From: Sphingobacteriales bacterium | GTDB taxonomy: Bacteria > Bacteroidota > Bacteroidia > Chitinophagales > JADIYW01 | Assembly: GCA_016719635.1 (NCBI GenBank) | Contig: JADJYT010000001.1 | Coordinates: 496,001-560,000, forward strand | Direction: 5' to 3' | DNA: 64,000 bases | Shown here: piece after piece, positions 41,360 through 50,843 of the stretch | Numbering within the stretch: position 1 is the first letter of the stretch | Layout: each line of letters opens with the position of its first letter | Made by a program: the position numbers and the translations under genes | The notes under the pieces: model-generated | What the model was told of the DNA's origin: nothing | Seen by the model: the letters and a program-made list of their open reading frames with translations, nothing else | Database searches by the model: none

Positions 41360-43288
41360 ATGATATCACTTTTTAATAGAACAAAGTTTTATTTTCTATT
41401 TTTTATCACTGTATTTGTTTTTTACGGATCAGCCATAAAAAACGACTTTAACCTCGACGACAGGTATATATTTGAAAATATACCGGCAAAAGAGAGTGGA
41501 ATTAAAGAAACATTTTCGGTCTTTGCCAAACGATTTAATAAGGTTGACTACCGGCCGGTAGCCATGTTCACCTTTGCGCTCGAGCAACAGATTTTTGGAG
41601 AGATTAACCCTGTCGTTTCGCATTTCATTAATATATTCCTGCTGGCACTTTTATCATTCATCCTGTTTTCAACATTAAAGAAGATTCCTGCCAAACACAT
41701 GGAATCAATTGCACTTATTGCCACCTTACTGTTTATTGCGCATCCGGTGCATAATGGGGTCGTGTGCAGCTTAAAGAGCCGGGACGGCCTGTTCAGTATG
41801 CTATTTACAATCTTATCCTTCAGGCAGTATGTCCTTTATCAACATCACAAGAAAACAAGCTATATTTTCTGGGGTTTGCTTTGCTACGCTTTGGCATTAA
41901 GCTCGAAACTGGATGCTCTCAGTTTAGTCTTTATCATACCATTAGCCAACAGCATCCTATACCGGAAAAACTGGAAAAACTCCCTTCTCTTATTATTTCT
42001 TTTAGCGCTTGCACAATTCATATTCCGAGATGTGTTAATAAACAGGTTTATTCCTATAGACACCCATTTCTTAAACCGCGGGAACCTATTTACAGAAAAT
42101 CCCATCTATAATGACAGTACGCTGATAACCACATTGGGGCAGGCGGTCAGCACGTATTTCTACTACCTGAAATTCATGTTCATACCCAAAGGATATTACT
42201 TTTATTTTGGATACAATGAAATACCACTCAGACCGATCTATCATCCAATTGTATTACTGGAACTCATCGTTGTCATATTTCCATTGTTACTTGCCATGTA
42301 TCTTTACAAAAAGAATAATGTTTTTACATTCGGCATATTGTATTTTTATGTCTGTTTGATTTACTGTTCAAACATCATCACACCGGTACAGGGTATTATA
42401 GCAGACAGGTATGTTTTTATGGCATCCCTGGGAATCTTTATCAGTACCGGTGCGATATTGATGCAATTGGTTCATACTGAAAAATGTTTGCATTACATCC
42501 GTAAATTAAAACCAAATAAATTCAGCCCTGATGCAATTGCTTTACTTATCACTGCACTATTATGCCTCGGCTGTTTACCATTTGTACATAGCAGAAATAA
42601 GGCCTGGAAAGACATCCTGACACTTTTCGAAACGGACCTTCCAAACCTGAAAAACTCTTTTGAAGCTAACAGGATTGCATCCACCACTTACACCAACCGT
42701 GCCATGAATACTCCCCTGCCGGCAGAGCGGACAGAACTCTTCCTGAAAGCATTGCAATATGCCAAACAAGCGAACAAGGTATATAGTAAAAGTATTTTCG
42801 TAAATGAAACGATCGGATTATCTTATTATGGATTGGGAAAGATACCGGAAGCGGAAAAGCATTTCAAAAAGACAATCACCCAATTTGACACTTCCACGGT
42901 AAGCTGGGATTTGCTCGGTGACATCACCTTTAAAAGAGGAAATTACGATTCAGCTGCCCTGTGTTACGGAAATGTACTGCGCGTATCTCCTGACAACAAC
43001 TCAGCTTATTATAAATATCCGAATTCCCTTCAGCTGGCCGGAAAAAAAGACAGCGCTTTCAATTTTTTAGTTCAGCTTGCAAAAGAATATCCGAACTGGT
43101 ATACGCCTTATGAAAGTGTCAGTTATCTGTATTTCAATCAGGGTGACACGTTGCTGGGACTGAAGTACCTCGTCATCTCATTTGAAAACGGGCTTCGAAA
43201 CAAGGGCACCTATGACGCGACAAAACAGCTGCTTGTTGATAGGAAACAACAACCTTTACTGGACAGGCTTAACAAAATCAGCTGGTAA
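41360..43288 (+). CDS. TMTC-like GT-C membrane protein with TPRs, copy 3
   Basis: 642 aa from the ATG at 41360; a TTG at 41351 is less likely given the -7 box position. The N-terminal membrane domain has FNLDDRYIFEN (Asp pair intact), DYRPVAMFTFALEQQIFG and HPVHNGVVCSLKSRDGL, nearly superimposable on copy 1. TPR-like repeats lie at ~440-620 (YYGLGKIPEAEKHFKKTI; GNYDSAALCYGNVL). It is separated from copies 1-2 by an antisense LRR gene and has its own promoter. Its last 33 bases overlap the 3' end of the convergent HTTM-like gene. Confidence 0.78.
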   Translation: MISLFNRTKFYFLFFITVFVFYGSAIKNDFNLDDRYIFENIPAKESGIKETFSVFAKRFNKVDYRPVAMFTFALEQQIFGEINPVVSHFINIFLLALLSFILFSTLKKIPAKHMESIALIATLLFIAHPVHNGVVCSLKSRDGLFSMLFTILSFRQYVLYQHHKKTSYIFWGLLCYALALSSKLDALSLVFIIPLANSILYRKNWKNSLLLLFLLALAQFIFRDVLINRFIPIDTHFLNRGNLFTENPIYNDSTLITTLGQAVSTYFYYLKFMFIPKGYYFYFGYNEIPLRPIYHPIVLLELIVVIFPLLLAMYLYKKNNVFTFGILYFYVCLIYCSNIITPVQGIIADRYVFMASLGIFISTGAILMQLVHTEKCLHYIRKLKPNKFSPDAIALLITALLCLGCLPFVHSRNKAWKDILTLFETDLPNLKNSFEANRIASTTYTNRAMNTPLPAERTELFLKALQYAKQANKVYSKSIFVNETIGLSYYGLGKIPEAEKHFKKTITQFDTSTVSWDLLGDITFKRGNYDSAALCYGNVLRVSPDNNSAYYKYPNSLQLAGKKDSAFNFLVQLAKEYPNWYTPYESVSYLYFNQGDTLLGLKYLVISFENGLRNKGTYDATKQLLVDRKQQPLLDRLNKISW

Positions 43289-44752
43289 GGAAACGGAAAT
43301 GTTTTCCATTGCCTTATCATCATACAACTGCTTGGTGATATTTCTAACAGGACCTGTATCATTCGGCTGAATTACATACCTGTACTCCGCGAGGTAATAA
43401 TTTCCATATTCACTTTTAGGAATTTTACGGAGGGCAAGTTGATAAAAGTACCAGTATTTTATAAAAACTCTCGTATACCATTTATCGCTATTATGCATGG
43501 CTCTCGCGTAAGACAACAGATGCATCTCCATTCCTTTGGGATGAAAATTAATTTTATACCGAGTTGCCGGAATGATTTCATCGGTAAAGAAATCATACAA
43601 TATCCCATCTTCCCCTTTATACTCTATACTTAACCATCCGGCCTCCGTTATAGGGTTAGGTGCAAACATTTTCCAGTTTTGAAATAAAAATGAATTCTCC
43701 ACGAACACGGGTATATCTATCACTTTCAGCAAATGGGCAGCAGCTTTGGCGGATGCGGAATTCCTCCATGCGGAGTTTTTGGTAAGAAACAGCAAATTTT
43801 TTTCACAGATCACATATAGAATAAATGCAGTCAGTACAGTCAGTGCCAACATTTTCAGTTTGGAACCCACAGGTTTCATATAGTCTGCATTTTTCTGATA
43901 ACCGATGCTATCCCAGAAAGATGCCGGCAACAGTAACCCTGCCGCCGCTATTCCCGTAATAGAAAAGCTGCCAACATCCGTCAGCAAGAATATGCTTCCA
44001 TGAAAAGCAATCAGGAAAATGACTGCAGCATATCTCAATACATCCCTGCGCGACGGGATAAGAATTAAAAATGGAAGCATCACTTCAAAAAATAATGTGA
44101 GGTAGGTCAACGGTCTGTACACCCAACTTTTATCAGCAAAGAATGAAGCCATTCCGCTTGCATTCCATATATCTGAAGCCATTATCTTAACGGCATATCC
44201 GTCGGTCCACGCTTCTCCGTATTTCGCCAATCCCGTGCAGCAATAGATCCAGCATAACTGCACAATCAGTATGATGGAAACCCAAAGCGGAATTTGCTTC
44301 TTAATATCTTCTTTCTGAATAGAAAAAAAACTGCTCAATGGCAAAAAACAGGACCAGGTAAGTAATTGAAAAGTGTATTTATCGAACCCGGGGTTATACC
44401 GAGCAAATGCCTGCAAAATATTAAAATAAAAAAATAGCAGCAGGAATGAAATCAGTCGTGTGCGGAATCCTATTGTAAAAAGCACGCCCAATAGGATGGA
44501 AGTACCCATCCAGCCATAAGCAAATAAGTCGTTCCTGATATAATCAAAAGTGGAAAAGGCATCTTTACCGTTCATGAACTGCATCACCTGAACGGGAATA
44601 ATGGTATGTTCTCCCCAAAATTGTGCCGTAAAGGGCAGTTTGATAAAAAGTAAGTTGTACAGAATGCTTATTCCCAGTAAGATACGAAAGAGCGAAACGG
44701 AACGTCCATCAAAACGGAGATATTGAAATTTATGAATGCATGACTTCATCAT
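43256..44752 (-). CDS. HTTM-domain membrane protein (VKD gamma-carboxylase-like)
   Basis: 498 aa. The N-terminus SLFRILLGISILYNLLF and the helices after it follow the HTTM pattern of vitamin K-dependent gamma-carboxylase relatives. Motifs include RTRLISFLLLFFYFNI, YNPGFDKYTFQLL and WRNSASAKAA further on. A soluble C-terminal part (~330-498) contains FQNWKMFAPNPI. Bacterial HTTM proteins have no settled function; some are enzymatic. It is the second gene of a unit with 44772 (19-base gap). No gamma-carboxylation evidence exists here. Confidence 0.72.
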   Translation of the reverse strand: MMKSCIHKFQYLRFDGRSVSLFRILLGISILYNLLFIKLPFTAQFWGEHTIIPVQVMQFMNGKDAFSTFDYIRNDLFAYGWMGTSILLGVLFTIGFRTRLISFLLLFFYFNILQAFARYNPGFDKYTFQLLTWSCFLPLSSFFSIQKEDIKKQIPLWVSIILIVQLCWIYCCTGLAKYGEAWTDGYAVKIMASDIWNASGMASFFADKSWVYRPLTYLTLFFEVMLPFLILIPSRRDVLRYAAVIFLIAFHGSIFLLTDVGSFSITGIAAAGLLLPASFWDSIGYQKNADYMKPVGSKLKMLALTVLTAFILYVICEKNLLFLTKNSAWRNSASAKAAAHLLKVIDIPVFVENSFLFQNWKMFAPNPITEAGWLSIEYKGEDGILYDFFTDEIIPATRYKINFHPKGMEMHLLSYARAMHNSDKWYTRVFIKYWYFYQLALRKIPKSEYGNYYLAEYRYVIQPNDTGPVRNITKQLYDDKAMENISVSLPADFVKPVQ

Positions 44753-44771
44753 GCAATTTACGAGGATTGCT

Positions 44772-45704
44772 TTACAATTTCCTAATTTCTTCTCTCAGTT
44801 CCAGCAATGCCCAAAGGCCATAAAAGGTGGGTTTAAATTTAGCATACTGGCCATTCGCATTATATTCCTGCCAGCCGCCGTCGCTCAACTGAAGGGAAAG
44901 AAAATAGACGATATCCTTTGCATTTTTCTTTAGCGTAATGTCTTTCCCGTAAAGTCCAAGGGCAAAAAACTCAATTGAATTAGAAAGAGAGCGTTCTACC
45001 ATATTTTTGGGAATGATGGCAGCTGTGTCAGTGGCAATTTTACTGATACTGTAGACCTTATTCAGTTTGTTATAAATTTGAGTTTTGTATGCCGCTGAAT
45101 TATTTTCCTTGTTGCCGCAATCTCTGTTAAATTCTACAAAAGTCCAGTAATATTCCAATTGTATCGATTTAGAGTAATAATCAAAAGATTTATAGAGGGT
45201 GTCCAGCATTTTATCTGTAATAACGAATTCATTACAAAAAACAGCTAATCCTGAACGGCCTTGCTTGGTATACATACTTTGTAAAAACAGATTATAGATA
45301 TTCTTCTTATCAATTTCAGCGGCACTTGCTTTTACGAATGCGGTATCCCCTATAATCTTCCCATATGACTTCGTAAAATTCTTTTGGATTTGATTTTCAT
45401 CTATCATGATAAACGAATCTAAACCGAGGTTGAAGTGTTTATTTACGCCATTGAATTTCAGTGCAAGCTCAACATCGCTGTTATATCTGTTGTATGCTTT
45501 CAGCAATTCTTTCGATTTATAAATGTGTTGATCAATTTTTCGCAAAAGAGAGTCCTTTCCGTATTGCTTTATGAATACATCTAATGTATCATCCGTTAAT
45601 CTGTTAAATTGAACAACTGCAGGCTTGTAGAAAGATACCGATTCTTCAGCCTTAACTATGAAGCATGAAAAGGAGACAAGGAATAACAAGGAAATAATTC
45701 TCAT
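44772..45704 (-). CDS. Exported helical protein with a DGGW repeat-like end
   Basis: About 310 aa from the ATG at 45704, which directly precedes the signal peptide (MRIISLLFLVSFSCFIVKAE). The body is predicted to be helical. The end contains LSDGGWQEYNAN...KPTFYGLWALLELRE, reminiscent of the QW/DGGW repeats of the terpenoid-cyclase and prenyltransferase alpha-toroid fold. Only the last ~80 residues show it. It is upstream of the HTTM gene in the same transcript, so it may be its periplasmic partner (inference). Confidence 0.6.
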   Translation of the reverse strand: MRIISLLFLVSFSCFIVKAEESVSFYKPAVVQFNRLTDDTLDVFIKQYGKDSLLRKIDQHIYKSKELLKAYNRYNSDVELALKFNGVNKHFNLGLDSFIMIDENQIQKNFTKSYGKIIGDTAFVKASAAEIDKKNIYNLFLQSMYTKQGRSGLAVFCNEFVITDKMLDTLYKSFDYYSKSIQLEYYWTFVEFNRDCGNKENNSAAYKTQIYNKLNKVYSISKIATDTAAIIPKNMVERSLSNSIEFFALGLYGKDITLKKNAKDIVYFLSLQLSDGGWQEYNANGQYAKFKPTFYGLWALLELREEIRKL

Positions 45705-45867
45705 AATCAGATTTTTATTAAAAGTCGTCAAAAATACTAATTTATTGTAATCAGTTCACAATTTTTATGCCACTTTTAACAGATTCTTTAAAAAACCATC
45801 CCTATCCCTTCGTTGTATGCACTTCACAGGAACGGTGCATGACCTATAAAATATGGATCAAACATAG

Positions 45868-45875
45868 TATCTTTG
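45868..45875 (+). promoter_or_regulatory. -7 box of the DUF4184 gene
   Basis: TATCTTTG fits TAnnTTTG and lies 5 bases before the ATG at 45881. Its position inside a longer open frame argues for the 45881 start and a very short leader. Confidence 0.45.
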
Positions 45876-45880
45876 TTAAA

Positions 45881-46654
45881 ATGCCTTTTACATTTGCACA
45901 TACCGGGTACATTTTACCTGTAAAAAAGAAATGGTCTTCACATCTTTCAACAACGGGCCTTGTGTTTGGCAGTTTAGCACCGGATTATGATATTCTGTTC
46001 CGATTTTCAGAAAACAGGTTTCACTTGTTTCAATATGACCTTTTCTCCATTCTGTTTTACATATATCCGCTGGCGCTCCTTAGTGTCTTTTTTTTTCATC
46101 TGACCTGTCAGTCAGTCTTATCCGTAAACCTACCCCCCGTTATACAAAAAAAGGTTTCGTCTTTTTTATCCATAAATATAATTCCAGAGTTTAAGTCTCA
46201 TTTCATAAAAATTTCTTTCTCCATTATTTTGGCTGTTTTTTTACATCTGCTATTGGATATCATGTGCCACATACTGGATGCCTGGAGTGTAAAGACATTG
46301 GTCCTGGCCATCACCGGAAGCATTCAAACAGCCAATATTTTTTATGGACTTGCCATATATGCATTACCTGTGTTGTTCTCTTTGTATGGGTTTTACCTGC
46401 TCTGGAAATATCTTACCTGTGAAAACCCGATAATTTCGGACTTCCATATGACGCTAAAACAACTATCCTTCTGGTTCTTGGTAATCCTACTGTCGGTGGG
46501 TATCAGCATCTTAAAATTTTATATCTTTCAGCTGCAGGAGGATGGCTATCTGGCAGATCAACTGATTATATCTCTTACTTCCTCCTTTATGCTTTCCTTT
46601 TATCTGATTTGTTTCTATTCTTATATCGCTAACCGTATCCGTAAAACCCAGTAA
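45881..46654 (+). CDS. DUF4184-family membrane protein
   Basis: 257 aa. It starts MPFTFAHTGYILPV and continues GLVFGSLAPDYDILFR, the conserved opening of DUF4184 (a membrane family with a metal-hydrolase-like HxxH/D pattern). About six helices follow; HLLLDIMCH around residue 125 is a second conserved His/Asp cluster. The 38 upstream codons in frame are not conserved-looking, and a promoter box sits inside them. The stop is one base from the next ATG. Confidence 0.78.
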   Translation: MPFTFAHTGYILPVKKKWSSHLSTTGLVFGSLAPDYDILFRFSENRFHLFQYDLFSILFYIYPLALLSVFFFHLTCQSVLSVNLPPVIQKKVSSFLSINIIPEFKSHFIKISFSIILAVFLHLLLDIMCHILDAWSVKTLVLAITGSIQTANIFYGLAIYALPVLFSLYGFYLLWKYLTCENPIISDFHMTLKQLSFWFLVILLSVGISILKFYIFQLQEDGYLADQLIISLTSSFMLSFYLICFYSYIANRIRKTQ

Positions 46655-46655
46655 G

Positions 46656-47483
46656 ATGAAGGCTACCGTAAACGGATTATGGATACAGGGAGAACTTTCT
46701 GCTTTAGAATTACTAACCATACACTCCTTCCTACAAAATGGCTTTACCTTCCAGTTATGGACGTACACACCGGATACCATTAATGCACCTCCGGATACAG
46801 TCCTGAAATTTGCCGGCACAGTCATTCCTCAGTGCCAGGTCTTTTCATATGAAAACCCCAACAAACACGGGCACGGCAAAGGAAGTTATGCCGGATTTTC
46901 AGATATCTTCCGTTATAAATTATTATATGAGCAGGGAGGCATCTGGACAGATATGGATATTACCTGTCTGAGGCCATTTGATATTCCTGCCGAATTTTTC
47001 TTCCGCTATCACCACAAAGTGGGTGCGGTAGGTAATTTCATGAAGTGCCCTGCACACAGTGAGATGATGAAATGGTGTTTCGAACAGGCTGTCCAAAAAG
47101 TCACTGCTGAAAATAAAAACTGGATGCTTCCAATTGAGATATTAAATCAAGGCATACTGAAATATGAATTAACACCCTATATTCAGAAAATATCCAATAA
47201 TGACAGTTTTCCCGAAGTCATGCGCATGCTTTCCGGAAAGGCAGCCATACCGAACGAATGGAAAATCATTCACTGGATGAATGAGGAATTCAGGCGCCTG
47301 GATATTTCTAAGTCCATTTTCCTAAAAAATTCCGTCGTCCAGCAATTATTAAGTAAATATGCAATTCCGCCCCAAACCTATGAGGGTAAAAAAATAATCC
47401 GACACAAAATTCTGTTAAGCCGATACTGGTATCTGCTGAAAAATATTAATTCTACCCTGAGCTGGTATTTTTTGCCGAAGTAA
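46656..47483 (+). CDS. GT32-like glycosyltransferase with DxD motif
   Basis: 275 aa. LWIQGELSALELLTIHSFL, GHGKGSYAGFSDIFRYKLLYEQGGIWTD and D99-M-D101 form the DxD sugar-binding region of the GT32/capsular polysaccharide synthesis family. It is cytosolic, with no signal. It is coupled to the DUF4184 gene upstream and convergent with a GT4 gene (32-base overlap of 3' ends). It is likely to add a hexose to a surface glycan or glycolipid; the acceptor is not known. Confidence 0.8.
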   Translation: MKATVNGLWIQGELSALELLTIHSFLQNGFTFQLWTYTPDTINAPPDTVLKFAGTVIPQCQVFSYENPNKHGHGKGSYAGFSDIFRYKLLYEQGGIWTDMDITCLRPFDIPAEFFFRYHHKVGAVGNFMKCPAHSEMMKWCFEQAVQKVTAENKNWMLPIEILNQGILKYELTPYIQKISNNDSFPEVMRMLSGKAAIPNEWKIIHWMNEEFRRLDISKSIFLKNSVVQQLLSKYAIPPQTYEGKKIIRHKILLSRYWYLLKNINSTLSWYFLPK

Positions 47484-48612
47484 ATAATTCCAGGTACATC
47501 TTGGCGGCATTATCCCATGAATAATTCTGCTGCATAAATTGCAGCAGCAACTCCGGATACCGGTAGTTTTTTAAAAATTTATCGAAATAAAATGCCTGTA
47601 TCTTACCGGCAATATCTGCCGGATTGGCATACTGAACGAAATTCCCATTCAGACCTTCCAGGATCACTTCCTTATTACCGCTGACATCGGTAGCACAAAC
47701 ATATAAACCACAAGACACCGCTTCCAATACACATAACGACATGGCCTCTTCCCGGCTTGGAGCAATCAGCAGATGTGCTTTGGTATATTCTTCCATTACC
47801 TGGCTCTGACTGATTTTACCCATTAATTCAATGTCTTTCAGATTATTTTTGATAATATAATCTTCAATGGCACCTTTTAGATTCCCATCTCCAATTATCT
47901 TCAGGTGTATCGGGATATTGTTATGCTGCAACCGTTTGAATGCCCTAACTACAGACAAAGGATCTTTTTGTTCGACCAGCCTTCCGACAAATAAAGCCTG
48001 TATCGTCTGATCACCGGCATCAAACCCCTTTCTCACTTCAAATGACAACAAGCCGTTTGGTATGACTTTATTCTTATCCCTATTTTTCTTGCCCAGAAAA
48101 TTATCTGCACTGTTCTTAAGTTGTTTCGTAAGTACGACATTGTAACTCGAATGCAGCAGGATGTTTTTTATGACGGGAAAACAAAACAGATGCCATAAAA
48201 ACATTTGTCTCGGACTGAACCATGGTATATCATGTCCATGAGAAAGTATTATATATGGTATCTTAAACCGCTTTAATATATACTTGGCGACAATTCCTCC
48301 CGGAATGGTGAAATTAGCCAGACAAATATCAAACTGACCTTCCTTAAAATGTAGACCGGCATACTCCCTGCTTTTCTTCAACCAATCATACATCTCCAGC
48401 GGGTTGGACTGATGGGTGTATTTCCGTTTAGATACCAATCGAATGATATTCAAGTTATTTTCCGCATGATATTCCGGCTCTCCGGAAAACCAGGTGGTAA
48501 GTATCGTAACGGAATGACCTTTATTTATAAATTCATTGGCTAAATGCTGGGTAACCATGCCTGCACCTCCGCCTAAAGGCGGGTATTCATAATTCAGGAT
48601 TAAGATATTCAA
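47452..48612 (-). CDS. GT4-family glycosyltransferase
   Basis: 386 aa GT-B enzyme. The N-terminal domain starts NILILNYEYPPLGGGAGMV (Gly-rich loop). The C-terminal domain has LFVGRLVEQKDP, KIIGDG and the E-x7-E element REEAMSLCVLE in PSREEAMSLCVLEAVSCG. It retains GT4 sugar-nucleotide binding residues. It is probably involved in extracellular or lipid-linked glycan assembly, alongside the adjacent GT32-like gene. Confidence 0.88.
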   Translation of the reverse strand: MNILILNYEYPPLGGGAGMVTQHLANEFINKGHSVTILTTWFSGEPEYHAENNLNIIRLVSKRKYTHQSNPLEMYDWLKKSREYAGLHFKEGQFDICLANFTIPGGIVAKYILKRFKIPYIILSHGHDIPWFSPRQMFLWHLFCFPVIKNILLHSSYNVVLTKQLKNSADNFLGKKNRDKNKVIPNGLLSFEVRKGFDAGDQTIQALFVGRLVEQKDPLSVVRAFKRLQHNNIPIHLKIIGDGNLKGAIEDYIIKNNLKDIELMGKISQSQVMEEYTKAHLLIAPSREEAMSLCVLEAVSCGLYVCATDVSGNKEVILEGLNGNFVQYANPADIAGKIQAFYFDKFLKNYRYPELLLQFMQQNYSWDNAAKMYLELFTSAKNTSSG

Positions 48613-48668
48613 AGCAGAATACGGTTGTTTCTTTCTGTAAATTTATAAAAAAGAAACCTAATCTCCCC

Positions 48669-48992
48669 TTATTTCTTGACAGGCAGTTTCAACAAGAAGG
48701 TCGGATCCTCCTTAACTTCTTTAACATACCGTTCAATATCATCCTTGAATGTTAGGAAATTGGAGATACCGAATCTTTGAAAAATAGCATCCATTCTTGT
48801 TAAAACAGATGTATTCACGGTATCCAGCTGTTGGCGTAACTCAAATAAAAAATTATCAACTATCCTTTTGCCCTCTTCTTCCGTATAGTGATTATTTTGT
48901 ATCAAATCCTCCAGCAGTTCCTTGATTTTATCATTCGTAACAGCTGCTGTACCTACCGAAACGTAAATTGACTTTTTGATTAATTCTTTCAT
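48669..48992 (-). CDS. Phasin-like helical protein
   Basis: 107 aa, nearly all helical. The pattern LIKKSIYVSVGTAAVTNDKIKELLEDLI, with an Arg/Gln/Leu amphipathic middle, resembles the polyhydroxyalkanoate granule-associated (PhaI/PhaM-like) proteins found in many Bacteroidota. No phaC is present in the window, so a granule role is unconfirmed. It is monocistronic, on the minus strand, divergent from recJ. Confidence 0.65.
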   Translation of the reverse strand: MKELIKKSIYVSVGTAAVTNDKIKELLEDLIQNNHYTEEEGKRIVDNFLFELRQQLDTVNTSVLTRMDAIFQRFGISNFLTFKDDIERYVKEVKEDPTFLLKLPVKK

Positions 48993-49119
48993 ATAAATTC
49001 CCTATATCGTACAAATTTATAAACTTATCCGCTTTCAGCGGGAAAAACATATTAAGACTGAATTACTATTATCTTAACCATTTTACCTGCAAAAATTATT
49101 GAATTCACTAACTATTCAA

Positions 49120-49127
49120 TAAATTTG
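49120..49127 (+). promoter_or_regulatory. -7 box of recJ
   Basis: TAAATTTG fits TAnnTTTG, 18 bases before the ATG. A TTG 18 bases upstream of it could be the -33 element. Confidence 0.45.
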
Positions 49128-49145
49128 AGGTTCTGATAAAAAAAT

Positions 49146-50843
49146 ATGCTGTTTCAAAAACGATGGACATATCTGGAAGTTGACGATATACTCGTCAGTG
49201 AATTGCAAAAGCAATTAAAAATTCATCCGGTAATCTGTAAATTATTGGTATTGAGAGGTATAACTGACTTTGTAGCAGCTAAAGATTTCTTCAGACCCAG
49301 TTTGTCAAAATTGCATAATCCCTTCCTGATGAAGGATATGGATCTGGCTATCGGGCGCATTGAAAAAGCTATCCAGGGCAATGAATCGATTTTAATTTAC
49401 GGGGATTATGATGTGGATGGAACCACTGCCGTTTCATTGGTCTATTCATTCTTCAAAGAAATTTACGAAAAGGTAGGCTACTATATACCGGACAGATATT
49501 CAGAAGGTTATGGGATATCCTTTCAAGGGATTGATTTTGCCGCTGAAAACAAGTACAGCCTGATTATCGCATTAGACTGCGGAATCAAGGCGTTGGATAA
49601 AGTGGAATATGCCAAAGCAAAAAATATAGACTTCATTATCTGCGACCACCATTTACCCGGCGATACACTTCCGGACGCGGTTGCTGTATTAGACCCGAAA
49701 AGAAAAGATTGCAGCTATCCTTTTGATGAGCTGAGCGGTTGCGGGATTGGCTTTAAGCTTATTCAGGCTTATGCCGAAAAAAACAATATCCTTTCTGAAA
49801 AAATATACGACCAGCTCGATCTGGTAGCCATCAGCATTGCATCTGATTTAGTGCCGATTACAGGTGAAAACAGAATTCTGGCTAAATTCGGTACAGACAG
49901 GATCAACACCAATCCTCGGGCAGGTATCAAAGCGCTGATGAGTGAATTGAAATTAAGCAGAGATTTAGACATCACCGATTTGGTATTTATCATTGGTCCA
50001 AGAATTAATGCTGCCGGCAGGATAGCACATGGCTCTGAAGCCGTTACCCTGTTAATTGAAGACGATTATGAAAAAGCCATTGAGAAAACTAAGAAAGTAC
50101 AGCAAAACAATACCGACCGCAAGACATTGGATAAAGATATTACGGAAGAAGCCTTCGCCTTGATTGATAATGACGAAGTCATGATAGCCCGCAAATCCAC
50201 CGTATTGTATCAGGAACACTGGCACAAAGGGGTGATAGGCATTGTTGCATCCAGGCTGATTGAAAAATACCACCGTCCTACAATTGTATTAGCTGCTTCC
50301 AACGGGAAAGCGGTTGGCTCCGGCCGTTCCGTTCCGGGGTTTGATTTACATGAAGCTATTGAAGCGTGCAGTGAACATTTGGTGCAGTTTGGCGGACATA
50401 AATACGCGGCGGGATTAACGATAGAACTCGACAAGATAAATGACTTTTCCGTTCAATTCGATAAAGTGGTGAGCGAACGGATTTTAGATGAACAATTGAT
50501 TCCGCAGATAGAAGTGGATGCGGAAATCGAACTGTCCGACATCAATGAGAAATTTTTCAATATCGTCGAACAGATGGGACCATTCGGGCCGGGTAACATG
50601 CGTCCGAATTTTGTCACGAAAGATGTATATGATACAGGATACAGCAAAGTATTGAACGGTAACCATTTAAAACTGAATATCCTGAAAGACGGACAAGACC
50701 CCAGAAACGGTATTGGATTTGGCATGGGAAATCATATGAAAATCATGCAGTCAAAAGAAACCTTTGATATCTGCTATCAGATGTATGCCAATATCTGGAA
50801 CGGACAAACCAAAATAGAATTCAAACTGAAAGACCTGCGATAA
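49146..50843 (+). CDS. recJ: Single-stranded-DNA exonuclease RecJ
   Basis: 565 aa 5'-3' ssDNA exonuclease of recombination and mismatch/base-excision repair. DHH phosphoesterase motifs are complete: D87-YDVDG92, D144 in ALDCG, and D167-H-H169. The DHHA1 domain holds GRSVPGFDLHEAI and FGGHKYAAG. The C-terminal OB-fold contains EQMGPFGPGNMRPNF. Length is normal. Its stop overlaps the ATG of lptB (TAATG), giving a two-gene unit common in Bacteroidota. Confidence 0.96.
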   Translation: MLFQKRWTYLEVDDILVSELQKQLKIHPVICKLLVLRGITDFVAAKDFFRPSLSKLHNPFLMKDMDLAIGRIEKAIQGNESILIYGDYDVDGTTAVSLVYSFFKEIYEKVGYYIPDRYSEGYGISFQGIDFAAENKYSLIIALDCGIKALDKVEYAKAKNIDFIICDHHLPGDTLPDAVAVLDPKRKDCSYPFDELSGCGIGFKLIQAYAEKNNILSEKIYDQLDLVAISIASDLVPITGENRILAKFGTDRINTNPRAGIKALMSELKLSRDLDITDLVFIIGPRINAAGRIAHGSEAVTLLIEDDYEKAIEKTKKVQQNNTDRKTLDKDITEEAFALIDNDEVMIARKSTVLYQEHWHKGVIGIVASRLIEKYHRPTIVLAASNGKAVGSGRSVPGFDLHEAIEACSEHLVQFGGHKYAAGLTIELDKINDFSVQFDKVVSERILDEQLIPQIEVDAEIELSDINEKFFNIVEQMGPFGPGNMRPNFVTKDVYDTGYSKVLNGNHLKLNILKDGQDPRNGIGFGMGNHMKIMQSKETFDICYQMYANIWNGQTKIEFKLKDLR

